Below, in pieces: positions 51,154-59,943 of a stretch of 64,000 bases of DNA. The stretch is taken from the NCBI GenBank assembly GCA_951394045.1, contig OX595995.1, positions 1,116,001-1,180,000 of the forward strand, read 5' to 3'. The DNA comes from Nitzschia sp. DOCU1 (taxonomy: Eukaryota; Bacillariophyta; Bacillariophyceae; Bacillariales; Bacillariaceae). Below the pieces are notes generated by a model. It ran no database searches, was not told the DNA's origin, and was given only the letters and a program-made list of their open reading frames with translations. Both the position numbers and the translations under genes were made by a program. Within the stretch, counting starts at the first letter, position 1, and every line of letters begins with the position of its first letter.

Positions 51154-52251
51154 CTACCCATGCAAGGCAGCATAAGATGTTGTCAGTACTCTAGACACTG
51201 GTCGGAGGCCATGGCAGCTGTCGTCGCTAAGACTAAAGATGATTTCAGACCCGTCCATTGAAATTTCGTCCCACGGTCTTGGCTTTTCATCCCAGAGTCC
51301 CCAATTGTGGTCAGCAGACTGCTCGTCCCAAGGGGCTTCTTCCCGAAGCGTCTTCAAAGGCAGAGTGTTCTCCGTGAAAATTCTATCGTGGGGTTGATTT
51401 GATTGTTCGGACGGAATCTCGCAACTTTCTCGAATATCCTGCTGTGACGACGTCTGGGGGCATGGACCATCAGCCTTTGATTCGTTATCTTCCTGGTCTA
51501 TGGAATCTTCTTCTTCTCTCTCCTTTCTAACAATCTGAATCTGAGACGGGATCGAAACAGGAGAAGTAGTTGACGTTGTGTCGCCCTCTCTTCGCGACCG
51601 GCAGCTCGTGGGGTTGGAGCACCTTGGACTGCCTGGATCCCTCTCTTCTTCAATAGATTTGGACTTCGTCATCTGGTCGAAGAATGGAAATGAAGGTAAT
51701 TTAAAGATATTCAAAGATTCCAGGAAATTCCCCTTCTTTGGTAGCTCAATTTTCGTTATTGTACTGATATCCTCATCATATCTGGTACCGCTTTCACTCC
51801 TCGTTTTTGCGATCGAAATTGATGATGGCATTGGTCCCGCGACGGGGTTTATCAAAGGAGATCTTCTTTGCGAAGGTTCTCCTTCTTGTGATGCGTTGCT
51901 TCCCTCCTCCTCATTAAGCCCGATGTCAAAGACTTTAAACTGAACGAAAGAAGGAATCGGCATGTGGAGGTTGTTGTCTATCGAACTTGCCTCAGAATTT
52001 TGACGACTGGGTTTGCTGCACATGCCCAGCGTACTGGCAGTTGTGTCGTCGTCATCATCACACTCATGGATAGGTTTGATATCTTGGTCATGTGGCCCTG
52101 ACCTTTCCAACTCTTTGCCAATTTCAGCCAACTCAGATTTGAAGATTTCTTCGACGGAAAAAAGGAAGCCTTTCAAGCCAACTAGAAAATCATCCTCGCT
52201 TCCGTCCTCAGCGGCATCCTCCTCATCAAAAGAAGTCATTCTCGTCTCCAT
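51154..52251 (-). CDS. Acidic, serine-rich hypothetical protein
   Basis: The frame gives 365 residues from the ATG at 52251 (the TTG at 52254 extends it by one codon). I do not recognise a family. Near the N-terminus a helix, D-F-L-V-G-L-K-G-F-L-F-S-V-E-E-I-F, looks ordered, and F-V-Q-F-K-V-F-D-I-G-L may be another. The rest is rich in Ser, Glu, Asp and Pro, with many S-x-x-E/D kinase-like sites. The tail has repeated Trp-Asp-Glu units (A-P-W-D-E-Q, L-W-D-E-K, P-W-D-E-I) and then F-S-L-S-D-D-S. There is no leader or membrane helix. The W-D-E repeats could be short binding motifs. Confidence 0.65.
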   Translation of the reverse strand: METRMTSFDEEDAAEDGSEDDFLVGLKGFLFSVEEIFKSELAEIGKELERSGPHDQDIKPIHECDDDDDTTASTLGMCSKPSRQNSEASSIDNNLHMPIPSFVQFKVFDIGLNEEEGSNASQEGEPSQRRSPLINPVAGPMPSSISIAKTRSESGTRYDEDISTITKIELPKKGNFLESLNIFKLPSFPFFDQMTKSKSIEEERDPGSPRCSNPTSCRSRREGDTTSTTSPVSIPSQIQIVRKEREEEDSIDQEDNESKADGPCPQTSSQQDIRESCEIPSEQSNQPHDRIFTENTLPLKTLREEAPWDEQSADHNWGLWDEKPRPWDEISMDGSEIIFSLSDDSCHGLRPVSRVLTTSYAALHG

Positions 52252-53171
52252 CAATAGAGAAAGGATTAAGAAGGAGGTGGAAATTTCGTATTTCGTCTTA
52301 TGCGGATTGAAAAGACATTCCCGTTACTACCCTACCTACCGGAATGGGGAGACTCGTGGCCGCTATCAAACTGTTGTGTGGTCAGTCCGGAGATGAGTTC
52401 GTGGAAGCCCAAAATTTCGCAATCGGAAGTTGAGCCTAAAGTCCAACGTACGCAAAAATCTCGACAGCGACAGAAAAGATGAAGCCTTATATGCCCCCAC
52501 ATATACATGGATGCGGATGGCGACATCGCGCACTCCATAGATTTCTGCCATCGCCGAATAACTAGGTGCGCCAATGAAAAGCTTTCGAAGATAGATGCTA
52601 CTCTACTAGCCTGTTATTGTACAACCGGTAGATAGCTAACCATGTGTTACGTAAAATTACGAACCTCATTTTCCTATTCTTTTGATTGGCCGCTGTGCTT
52701 TCGAAAAAGTTGACTCGACTTTTTGTGCCCAGTAATAGCTACAGACCTGCTACGGCCCAAACGTGGCAAAAATGACATTGGCATCAATAAACGGGTGCTA
52801 GAGTAGTCGGCGAGAATTCAGCTGGAATGATCTATTTGACACTAGTGAAAGAGTTATTGTATGGGTGAAAAGGATGGGATCCTGCGCAGTAAACATAATG
52901 CGTACCAGGCCACATGTATAAGAGAAGCGAAATATATGCTACAATTTGATCTAGTACGGTATACCAGCCACTACGTGAGGGGGAAGCTCGATGAAGAAAT
53001 CAACAGTCTAATAGTAATGCTGTTATTATTGCTACTAATTTTATGCGAAGATGATCAGCCAAAATTGGATTTTCGATGGCACAACAAAAATGAATGATTG
53101 CAGATAATCATTTCGTGTAAATGAAAAGGGTTGCTCGCGGGACTTTGTCCCCCATAGTTTTTGGCTGATTG
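52252..53171. other. Intergenic stretch, nothing recognised
   Basis: About 0.9 kb upstream of the acidic gene and downstream of the hemoglobin gene. Frames at 52300-52574 overlap in several phases and have no domain, and 52861-53097 is likewise unsupported. Confidence 0.45.
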
Positions 53172-53888
53172 CTATCTTCCTGTTGCATCGCCAACAACAA
53201 TTGACTTCTCGCTTCCACCATTTTCCTTGATGTCCTTCTTGCCGACGATGTCGTCCAATTCGTAGTCACTGGAGTCGAATTCCCAGCGATGAAGGGTGGC
53301 GTAGCGCTGCATCTTGGTCTTCAAAAAGTCCAACAAGCAAGGCAAGATCCTGGGGTCGTCATCAAAATAATGCGCATTCTTCTTCAAGCTCTGCTTCATG
53401 TAATGCATCCATTGCTTGGCACCTTTGGCAGTCATGATCTTGTAGGCGTTATGATGATGATGAAAGTTAAGTCGACCAGATCCACCATGGTAGAGACGCC
53501 CTCCTCCCATGGAGTCAATCCAAAAGGCGGCCTGCGCCATGACATGGTGATCCTTGTGTGCCGCGCACTCGAACACTTCCTTGAACCACGGCGCTGTGTC
53601 ATCGGCGTAGACTAGATCGTAAAAGTCGGAGCAAATCGAGAAGAGTGGTTCCTGGCCCGTAATAGAATGAATCTGCCAAAAGTAAAGAGGCTTGGTTACA
53701 TCCATATCCGCTTCCAAAGAAGTTGGAATGTCATATTCCGGGAGCCCCTTCTGCTTCATGTACTCCTGTCGTGCAGAGTAAGTCGAGTAACCCGATTTGG
53801 AAGAAAATGGGCACGATTTCTTGGCTTCGCCACCAGCAAGAGTCATGGTGCCGTTCGCGTCAGCTTTGGTGTTGGAAGTTACAGTCAT
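53172..53888 (-). CDS. Truncated (2/2) hemoglobin, group II-like, with long N-terminus
   Basis: Truncated globins bind oxygen or nitric oxide at heme. The product from the ATG at 53888 has 238 residues, and the globin part is about residues 70-205. Helix B has F-Y-D-L-V-Y-A-D, where Tyr would be B10. Then P-W-F-K-E-V-F (CD1 Phe), Q-A-A-F-W-I-D-S-M-G-G-G-R-L-Y, the GG signature of the family, and H-N-A-Y-K-I, where the His is the likely proximal F8. Four consecutive His precede Asn here, so the exact ligand needs a model. The N-terminal 65 residues contain C-P-F and Y-S-T-Y-S-A-R-Q, of unknown use. About 35 residues follow the fold. There is no clear plastid leader. Confidence 0.75.
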   Translation of the reverse strand: MTVTSNTKADANGTMTLAGGEAKKSCPFSSKSGYSTYSARQEYMKQKGLPEYDIPTSLEADMDVTKPLYFWQIHSITGQEPLFSICSDFYDLVYADDTAPWFKEVFECAAHKDHHVMAQAAFWIDSMGGGRLYHGGSGRLNFHHHHNAYKIMTAKGAKQWMHYMKQSLKKNAHYFDDDPRILPCLLDFLKTKMQRYATLHRWEFDSSDYELDDIVGKKDIKENGGSEKSIVVGDATGR

Positions 53889-54384
53889 CTTTTCCAATCT
53901 ATTTGAAATTTATGAGCTCATTTGACATTTGACTTTTGAGGGTTGCACCATTCATGATGGGATGACAACTACAGGGTTTCGACAGGCTTGGATCTTTTTG
54001 TGTTACGATCTCTCGCTTCATCGCTATTTGCCGCCACTTCGAAGAACATCATCGAAGCTGGCTATCGGATGGGTCGGCTACCGCCGTATCTTTTCGTTTC
54101 ATCCGGGTTCCCACGCTGGAATGACAGCTGTCGACGACACTGCGACCTCCAGTGAGATTGTGATGATGTCAGCATTTCTGTTCTCGAAGACAGAAAGACT
54201 GCTGTCGTCATCATGACGAAATCTTCTATCCTGGTAGGAAATGTACGTAAAATTTGTACGTGTACCAAACATTCTTTCCACCATATGGCGTCACAAAAAT
54301 GAAGCCAAAACGGCCTCTCACTCACTTTCCGAGAGACAGAGTTGACGCCGCCGCCGCTTCAACCGATCCCTCTCGTTGGCAAAG
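53889..54384. other. Divergent spacer between globin and START-like genes
   Basis: Both genes begin on either side, so promoters lie here. Small frames on both strands have no domain. Confidence 0.45.
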
Positions 54385-55542
54385 ATGACGGTAGTTCCAC
54401 TATGGTTAATGTTACTAGCGCTGGTACGTACAATGCCCAGAAGCACGACCCCAATTCCGACGATGGTTGAGGCAGAGTCGTACTTTCCGGACGATGCCGA
54501 GCTTGTGCGCCAAGCGGATCAGCGGTTCAATGCGGAACAGTTGCTAGCCGCTGCCCGGACATTACGGAGAGTCAAAGACCCACGGAGACACCTAACAGCA
54601 AAACACTTGAAGGTGCTCAAAATTGCTGATTTGCTGGAAAATGCCTTGGCGGACTTCTTGGCACCTCCGGGAAGTGAGTGGAAGAAGCAGGGAGAGTCGC
54701 ATGGCGTCTATGATACTTCCATCTACTACAAGATTGAATCGGGCGGCCGATTAACTTGCCGCATTGAAACACCCATCCCCAAGGACATGATAGTTCCAAT
54801 TCTGTGTGTTCTGAATGAATCAAGCTTGTATCGCACTTGGATACCATCCTGGACTCGACCTATCAGACTCGGTGTACGAGAATCGAGGCAACTTGCGAAC
54901 GATCGCAAGGGTCACCAAGTCATCAATATCACGTGTGACGTGCCTTGGCCAATGGCCCCCAGAGATGTACTCATGGATGTTATTGCGGTGGACGATATTG
55001 AAGAGAGTGGATGCATTATTGCCAAGATGCAGACGCTTGACCCCGACAGCAAACGCAGTGATGCTTTCATGCTGCCAGAAGGCTTTGAAATGCCTCCACT
55101 GGAGAAAGGATCGGAACGAGTTGATTTTGATGGCTCCATCTTGTTCCGGGCCTGTCCTATGGATCACCCGAACTATAAAAGTTCGCGTCAGAAGCTCCCA
55201 GGCGATCTCGTGTTGCTGCAATATTCGATATACTTTGACGCTAAAATGACGGTGGTTCCTAGCTCCATGATCAATTTCATTACACGGGTGGTGATTGGAA
55301 TGGTGTGGAGTAATCTACTCAAGGTTGCAGAAGAAGTCAAGAATGGCGAGCGAAGAGAACATGTAGAAGTCATCCGGCAAAAGGCTGATTTCTACCAGTG
55401 GTTAGAAGATCGCTGTCAATTATTGTTGGACAATAATCGACGGCGGCAAGTTCTATCCAAACCGGCGTCCACCCTTGCATTTGTCGACGATAGTAAGAAT
55501 GCGGAATGGACCATGCAAGATGTCATGCGCATTTCGATATGA
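54385..55542 (+). CDS. START-like lipid-binding protein with N-terminal leader
   Basis: START domains form a cup that binds lipids. The frame from ATG 54385 gives 385 residues (the upstream TTG adds three). The first 20 residues (M-T-V-V-P-L-W-L-M-L-L-A-L-V) look like a signal peptide or anchor. From about residue 75 the START-like fold appears: W-K-K-Q-G-E-S-H-G, T-S-I-Y-Y-K-I-E, C-R-I-E-T-P-I-P, Y-R-T-W-I-P-S-W, C-D-V-P-W-P-M-A-P-R-D-V-L-M-D-V-I-A-V-D-D, and a late F-D-A-K-M-T-V-V-P-S-S-M-I-N-F helix. The C-terminal 70 residues are helical. This resembles a family of plant and algal proteins of unknown lipid. No intron is needed. Confidence 0.72.
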   Translation: MTVVPLWLMLLALVRTMPRSTTPIPTMVEAESYFPDDAELVRQADQRFNAEQLLAAARTLRRVKDPRRHLTAKHLKVLKIADLLENALADFLAPPGSEWKKQGESHGVYDTSIYYKIESGGRLTCRIETPIPKDMIVPILCVLNESSLYRTWIPSWTRPIRLGVRESRQLANDRKGHQVINITCDVPWPMAPRDVLMDVIAVDDIEESGCIIAKMQTLDPDSKRSDAFMLPEGFEMPPLEKGSERVDFDGSILFRACPMDHPNYKSSRQKLPGDLVLLQYSIYFDAKMTVVPSSMINFITRVVIGMVWSNLLKVAEEVKNGERREHVEVIRQKADFYQWLEDRCQLLLDNNRRRQVLSKPASTLAFVDDSKNAEWTMQDVMRISI

Positions 55543-57653
55543 AGGCATTACCTACGATTTTGACTTGACTGAAGGAAAGTTTTGAACTAACTCTTAGTAT
55601 CAATTCCTCCTCTAGCTAGACTTCGCGTCCCTATAACATGCTTACTACGTAGGTTGTGCTGCTCTAACATTGACTGTAGCTAGCTTGCATGTACTGCTTG
55701 ATTTTTCTTCTTTGTAGAGTTTTGCCATTGAATGAAACGCAATACCTCGATCTTTATCCGAATCCTTCGGCCTTCTCACGCTTCGGAAATAGCTGACGTT
55801 GCTAGGTAGACGCTTTCCTTGGATTTCAGAAAAGATGAATAGTATCTTGGGGTGTTCCCCCAATGACGATCGAAGTGGCGATTTTAGCGCATATCTTCGC
55901 ATCCTTCCACTTCAAAGTGTTCGTCTTGCCACGTAACAATCTTTTCGTCTTCATGATTTTACGATACTAAAAAAGGAAGTGTGAGAATGTGGCGGACAGA
56001 CTGACGCCAACCTTTCTCACGCTCGGAAACGATGAGGTATCCTTTCGCCCGACTTGCGCAGCAAGAAAACGAGAGCACCCAAATCCCATTCGCAGACATT
56101 TGAGATGAGACGCATCTGAAAGAATAAATAGCAAAAGTAGCCACAGTAATCCCTCTTGGGGTCCAATCGTCGTGATTCAAGTGGGCGGATCGACGACAAC
56201 ATGGACGAGGACGGACTGCTTCAGTTGTTGTGGCTTCGGCCTACTATCTTCGCCACGAGCACGAAAGAGCTTGAGTTATCCCCATTCGAAGACGAGTTGG
56301 GGTGTCCTCGTTGGACGAAGAAGCTCAGCACCATCTAATGCCACAAGGTCATGATGGAAATGATGAGCTGGATGGGTTCGATGTGTTTAGGGACGAGGAA
56401 CAGGATTTTGCAGAATGAGAATACAGGTTTTCTCTGTAGACTTAATTCCATGCGTGGTCTTCCGGCGGTGACGATCAACGAGAAACTACTGATGAAATCC
56501 CTGCAAAAGGACCGAGCTATTCTGTCACTTTTCACTCTCTTGCGTGACATTGCCCGGAATGCAGGAAGGTGATAACATCTTTATCATCAACAATAAGGAG
56601 AGCACCAATCTTGCGGCCAGTTTCATCGAATTCCCGTGATTGATTCGCGACGCCGGGCGACTTTTGAATATTCCTTGAGAAAAGACTGGGTCCCACAAAC
56701 CTGAAGCTCGTGTGTCTACTTCAACCCAGCGGGCCCCCAATACATGCGCTGCAGCAAGAAGATGGTCTAGCGTGGTTTAGCAGTGCTCACAAGCATGAGG
56801 CAATTTTGAAATGAGTGTCCGATTGTTGATGGAGCACTCGATACCATATCTTCTTCAATACGATGACGATATGTTTCTCTTCCGTAATGAAATTTCGGTG
56901 AACGGAGTCGTCTGCAATCGACGAATCGTGAAGAGTTCTTGTGGTCATCCTCGTGCACGACTAGTAGCCACTCGGAAATGCTTCCCCCGCTACTATAGTA
57001 CTAGTAGTTAAATGCATCTGAACAGGCCATGCACGTCTCTAGCTGCTAAGCCATTAGTAGAAAGAGTTTTGTCCTCCGCTTGTAGCGTGAGCAGTCTCTA
57101 CGAGTATATTATTGGTAAAATGAGACCGGGATCGTATTTTCTGGTAGCCCGGCCACACAGTCTACGTCATCATACCCCATCCAAAATTGGAGTATTGGAC
57201 CCATAGGATAGGGCGAGCGGGAGTATGAAAATGCAACGAGGGTCTCATCTGCAGTCGTATAAATATCGATGGAAATGAGACCCTACCACGAGAAAATAGC
57301 GCTACAGTCCTAAAAATGAGACCCAGTAGCTAAAAGAAGAGTTGTGACTATGCGGTAGCTCGGCATCCTTCGTTCTCAACCCCGAACCTTAGCGAAAGTA
57401 AAATACTACTATATTTAGCAACCCCAGAGAGATTGAAAGTAGCAACCTTGCATGTTCATGTTTTCCTTCTGATAAGGTCACCGAGTCACCGTCATATCCG
57501 TAAAGCAAGTACTAGCACGCACCGTGCAGGGCTAGTATTGCTCGCCTTCGATATACCTACTGAAAGCTAGTAGTTCTAGTACTATGATTGACCACTATTC
57601 CGTACTATAGTAGTTTGTAGTTCTTCCAAGTAGTAGAATCCCCCGCCATTTTC
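55543..57653. other. Long gene-poor stretch with clustered TGAGACC motifs
   Basis: About 2.1 kb. Several short frames (56156-56574, 56767-57011) read in part like protein but keep changing frame, so a decayed gene is possible near 56150-56570. TGAGACC occurs in both orientations at 57121, 57241, 57276 and 57317. Confidence 0.4.
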
Positions 57654-58080
57654 TTACAAACTGTGAATGGTAAAAAACCCCAATCCCAAAGATTTTAATT
57701 CCAATCCTTTTTCATTCGCCAAGTGCAAGACACAAATAAAGTAAAATGATAGTAGGGTCATATCAGCTTGGCTTTGAGTCATTTGAATTTTGCGTGCAGT
57801 ATCTTGAAAGGACAAAAAGGGCGAAGGAGCATCTTGGTTGGTTTCCGTAGAAGTAGGAGATCGTAGAAGGCTCTGGATCCAAACTCTTCTCATCGTCTTC
57901 GTCCATGAGTTCCTCATTTTCTTCATCAGCAGCCAACGACTGTCGACGCGCCTTCAAGGTTCGCTCAAGTTTGTCCCAAAGATCCTTCTTGAGACGCTTG
58001 ACATCGACCTTTTTCGCAACCGTAGCATATCTGACCCTGACCTTTTCCACCTTGCGCACTCTCTCCAAATCTGGTATCAC
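57654..58080 (-). pseudogene. C-terminal fragment of condensin subunit CAP-H (barren) with a frame break
   Basis: CAP-H (Brn1/barren) is the kleisin of condensin. One minus-strand frame has V-R-Y-A-T-V-A-K-K-V-D-V-K-R-L-K-K-D-L-W-D-K-L-E, the conserved kleisin winged-helix start. A second frame, offset by one base, has L-S-F-Q-D-T-A-R-K-I and then L-S-F-Y-F-I-C-V-L-H-L-A-N-E-K-G-L-E-L-K, the conserved C-terminal end. The change lies between about 57810 and 57870. An open frame extends left-to-right upstream to about 58372 through a (GTT)n run read as poly-Thr, but the rest of the roughly 700-residue protein is not here. The fragment is therefore 5'-truncated as well as shifted. A sequencing error could explain the shift but not the missing part. 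Confidence 0.68.
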
Positions 58081-58185
58081 AAAGTCACCATCATCGTTCC
58101 CTTCTCCAACAAAGGCATCACCATTATCATCCCCATATGGTTGGTTGTCGCAGCCACCGTTGCCCCAGGTGGAGTTGATAGAGAA

Positions 58186-58186
<1 letters not shown>

Positions 58187-58225
<39 letters not shown>
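58187..58225. repeat. (GTT)13 microsatellite
   Basis: Thirteen uninterrupted GTT units. It lies upstream of the CAP-H fragment and would encode a poly-Thr run in the CAP-H minus-strand frame. Length is likely to vary between strains. Confidence 0.9.
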
Positions 58226-58227
<2 letters not shown>

Positions 58228-58677
58228 GCTGGTGGTGGTGATGATGTTTGCATAAAACTTTGTTGCGTCGCGATGACGGATTGCCTCCGATGCTGCCGAC
58301 TGACGCGTCGTTGCGCGACGTATGGTGTCGATGCGTAGTGTGTTGGGCAGGTTATGTAGACTTTGTACTAAGGTCTACAGGGTCTCATGTACGGTCTTAT
58401 TTTTTTAGGGTACGGTCATAGTACAAAGAGCTTTTCATAGTACACTGTACCGTCTCTCACCATTCAAATTCGCGCGTCTTCGCGCTGACGACATCTCCGA
58501 CTTTATGAAGATCCGTGACACGAAGAAGAAGAATGCCAGCACGTCGCCAAAAAGACTATTGGTACTCACCCCATCGATGAGTTCCGAATCGATGAGACGG
58601 GTCCTCGATACTATCATCGCAATACATTTGTGATCACCTTCAAGGACGTTTATATCTTTTAGCTATTGTCTTGCATC

Positions 58678-59617
58678 ATGCCAGAAACAGAAATGGTACC
58701 TGCCAATAGGCTGGTGGACGTGGAAGCACAAGACGATCCTGAGGAGGACGAAGAGACGAAATTATGGCGGTAAGTTTATTGCAAAACGCTGGATCCGGTG
58801 AACCTGTGAAGGTCCCAATGGCAAATAGTCTCATTAGTATCCTACTCGTCGTGCACAGGAATATGGAACGAACTATCGTGACCCGAATCGTCCAGGGAAC
58901 AGCTGGTGCCTCGATTGTCCTCAACTTGGTGGCCATGATTGTAACCGGAGGGATTACAATTCTCATGGGGATAGTTGCTCTTGTGGTGGGGAGTGCCGTG
59001 ATTTACTACCAGTTCATGATTCAAGATACTGATAGTAAGTGATCACTGCAAGATGTTTTCAGACTCAGTCTTATAGGGAAGGTCGTGGAAAGCACTAACG
59101 CATCATGTTGGAATTTGTAGCCCTTCGAACGGTACAGAACGATTTGCGACACAAAGTGAACGACTTTGCCGACTTGAATGTAAAGCTGAAAAACAACAAC
59201 GCTAGATTAGCGGCTGAGTTGGTACCGCTTAAAGAAACTGAGAAAAAATTGGAAGCCATTGCGAAAAAGAGCGGCTCCGATACAAATAAACTGCGACAGG
59301 TTGTCAAGGAGAATCAGAAAATTATTGATGCCAAGAAGTTGTTAATAAAAGAGGATGTTATTCAGGATATGATGGAGGTGGTGCTGGAAAGCGAACGAGA
59401 TTCAGATGGGACATTTTCGGACACGGAATTGAAGCGATTGATGCTCCGGTTGAAGAACTTGCCTGCGATCGAAATGGATCAGGAAAAATTCATGGAAAGA
59501 GCGAAGATGCATCGTTCGATTTCTGATGTGTTCGCTGTCATGAGGACAATCTACGACGACCTCCCCGAGGGTGAGCGCATCTTTACCATTTCCGAAACTC
59601 CGGAGGACCTTGCGTAG
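58678..59617 (+). CDS. Two-helix membrane protein with coiled-coil C-terminus, 3 exons
   Basis: I join exons 58678-58769, 58859-59034 and 59121-59617. The GT-AG introns are 89 and 86 bp with GTAAGT donors. Phases fit, and the product has 254 residues. The first 30 residues are acidic (D-D-P-E-E-D-E-E-T). Exon 2 encodes A-G-A-S-I-V-L-N-L-V-A-M-I-V-T-G-G-I-T-I-L-M-G-I, two closely spaced transmembrane helices with a short turn. Exon 3 begins T-L-R-T-V-Q-N-D-L-R-H-K-V and forms a coiled coil of about 70 residues, then a more globular part with L-R-L-K-N-L-P-A-I-E and a helical end. I do not recognise a family. It could be an ER or plastid membrane tether, by inference only. Confidence 0.75.
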
Positions 59618-59943
59618 AAAGATCATTGTTACGATGATGCGATACAACGATATCGATCGCGCTGCCATGGAATAGGACAAAATGTCTCTTTTCCCCTGCG
59701 AAATCGTTATCCTGGTTGAAAGCCTTCCATCGAAGTATCCGCTCGAGAGCCAGACTTCAAGGTCTACTAGCACGAGTCCGCGCCCACGCCGAGTTCCTTG
59801 TCAATATAAAACTATATAATTGTGTGGTTATGACTGAACGACAATGTATAACGACCGGGATCGTACAAACCACGCCACCGTGGCTGTCCAGAATCTATTC
59901 TTCATCTTGTTTCAATTTCAATTCCAATTCGTCGGCGCTTTGC
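59618..59943. other. Convergent 3' spacer, nothing recognised
   Basis: The genes on either side end facing each other. Overlapping frames here have no domain. Confidence 0.5.

Noticed and set aside
56156..56574. Possible small gene
   Set aside because: Protein-like pieces change frame several times and show no family. A decayed gene is possible but not supported.
57838..58338. 166-codon plus-strand frame with a Cys run
   Set aside because: The Cys or Val runs come from the GTT microsatellite, and the minus strand carries the real CAP-H homology.
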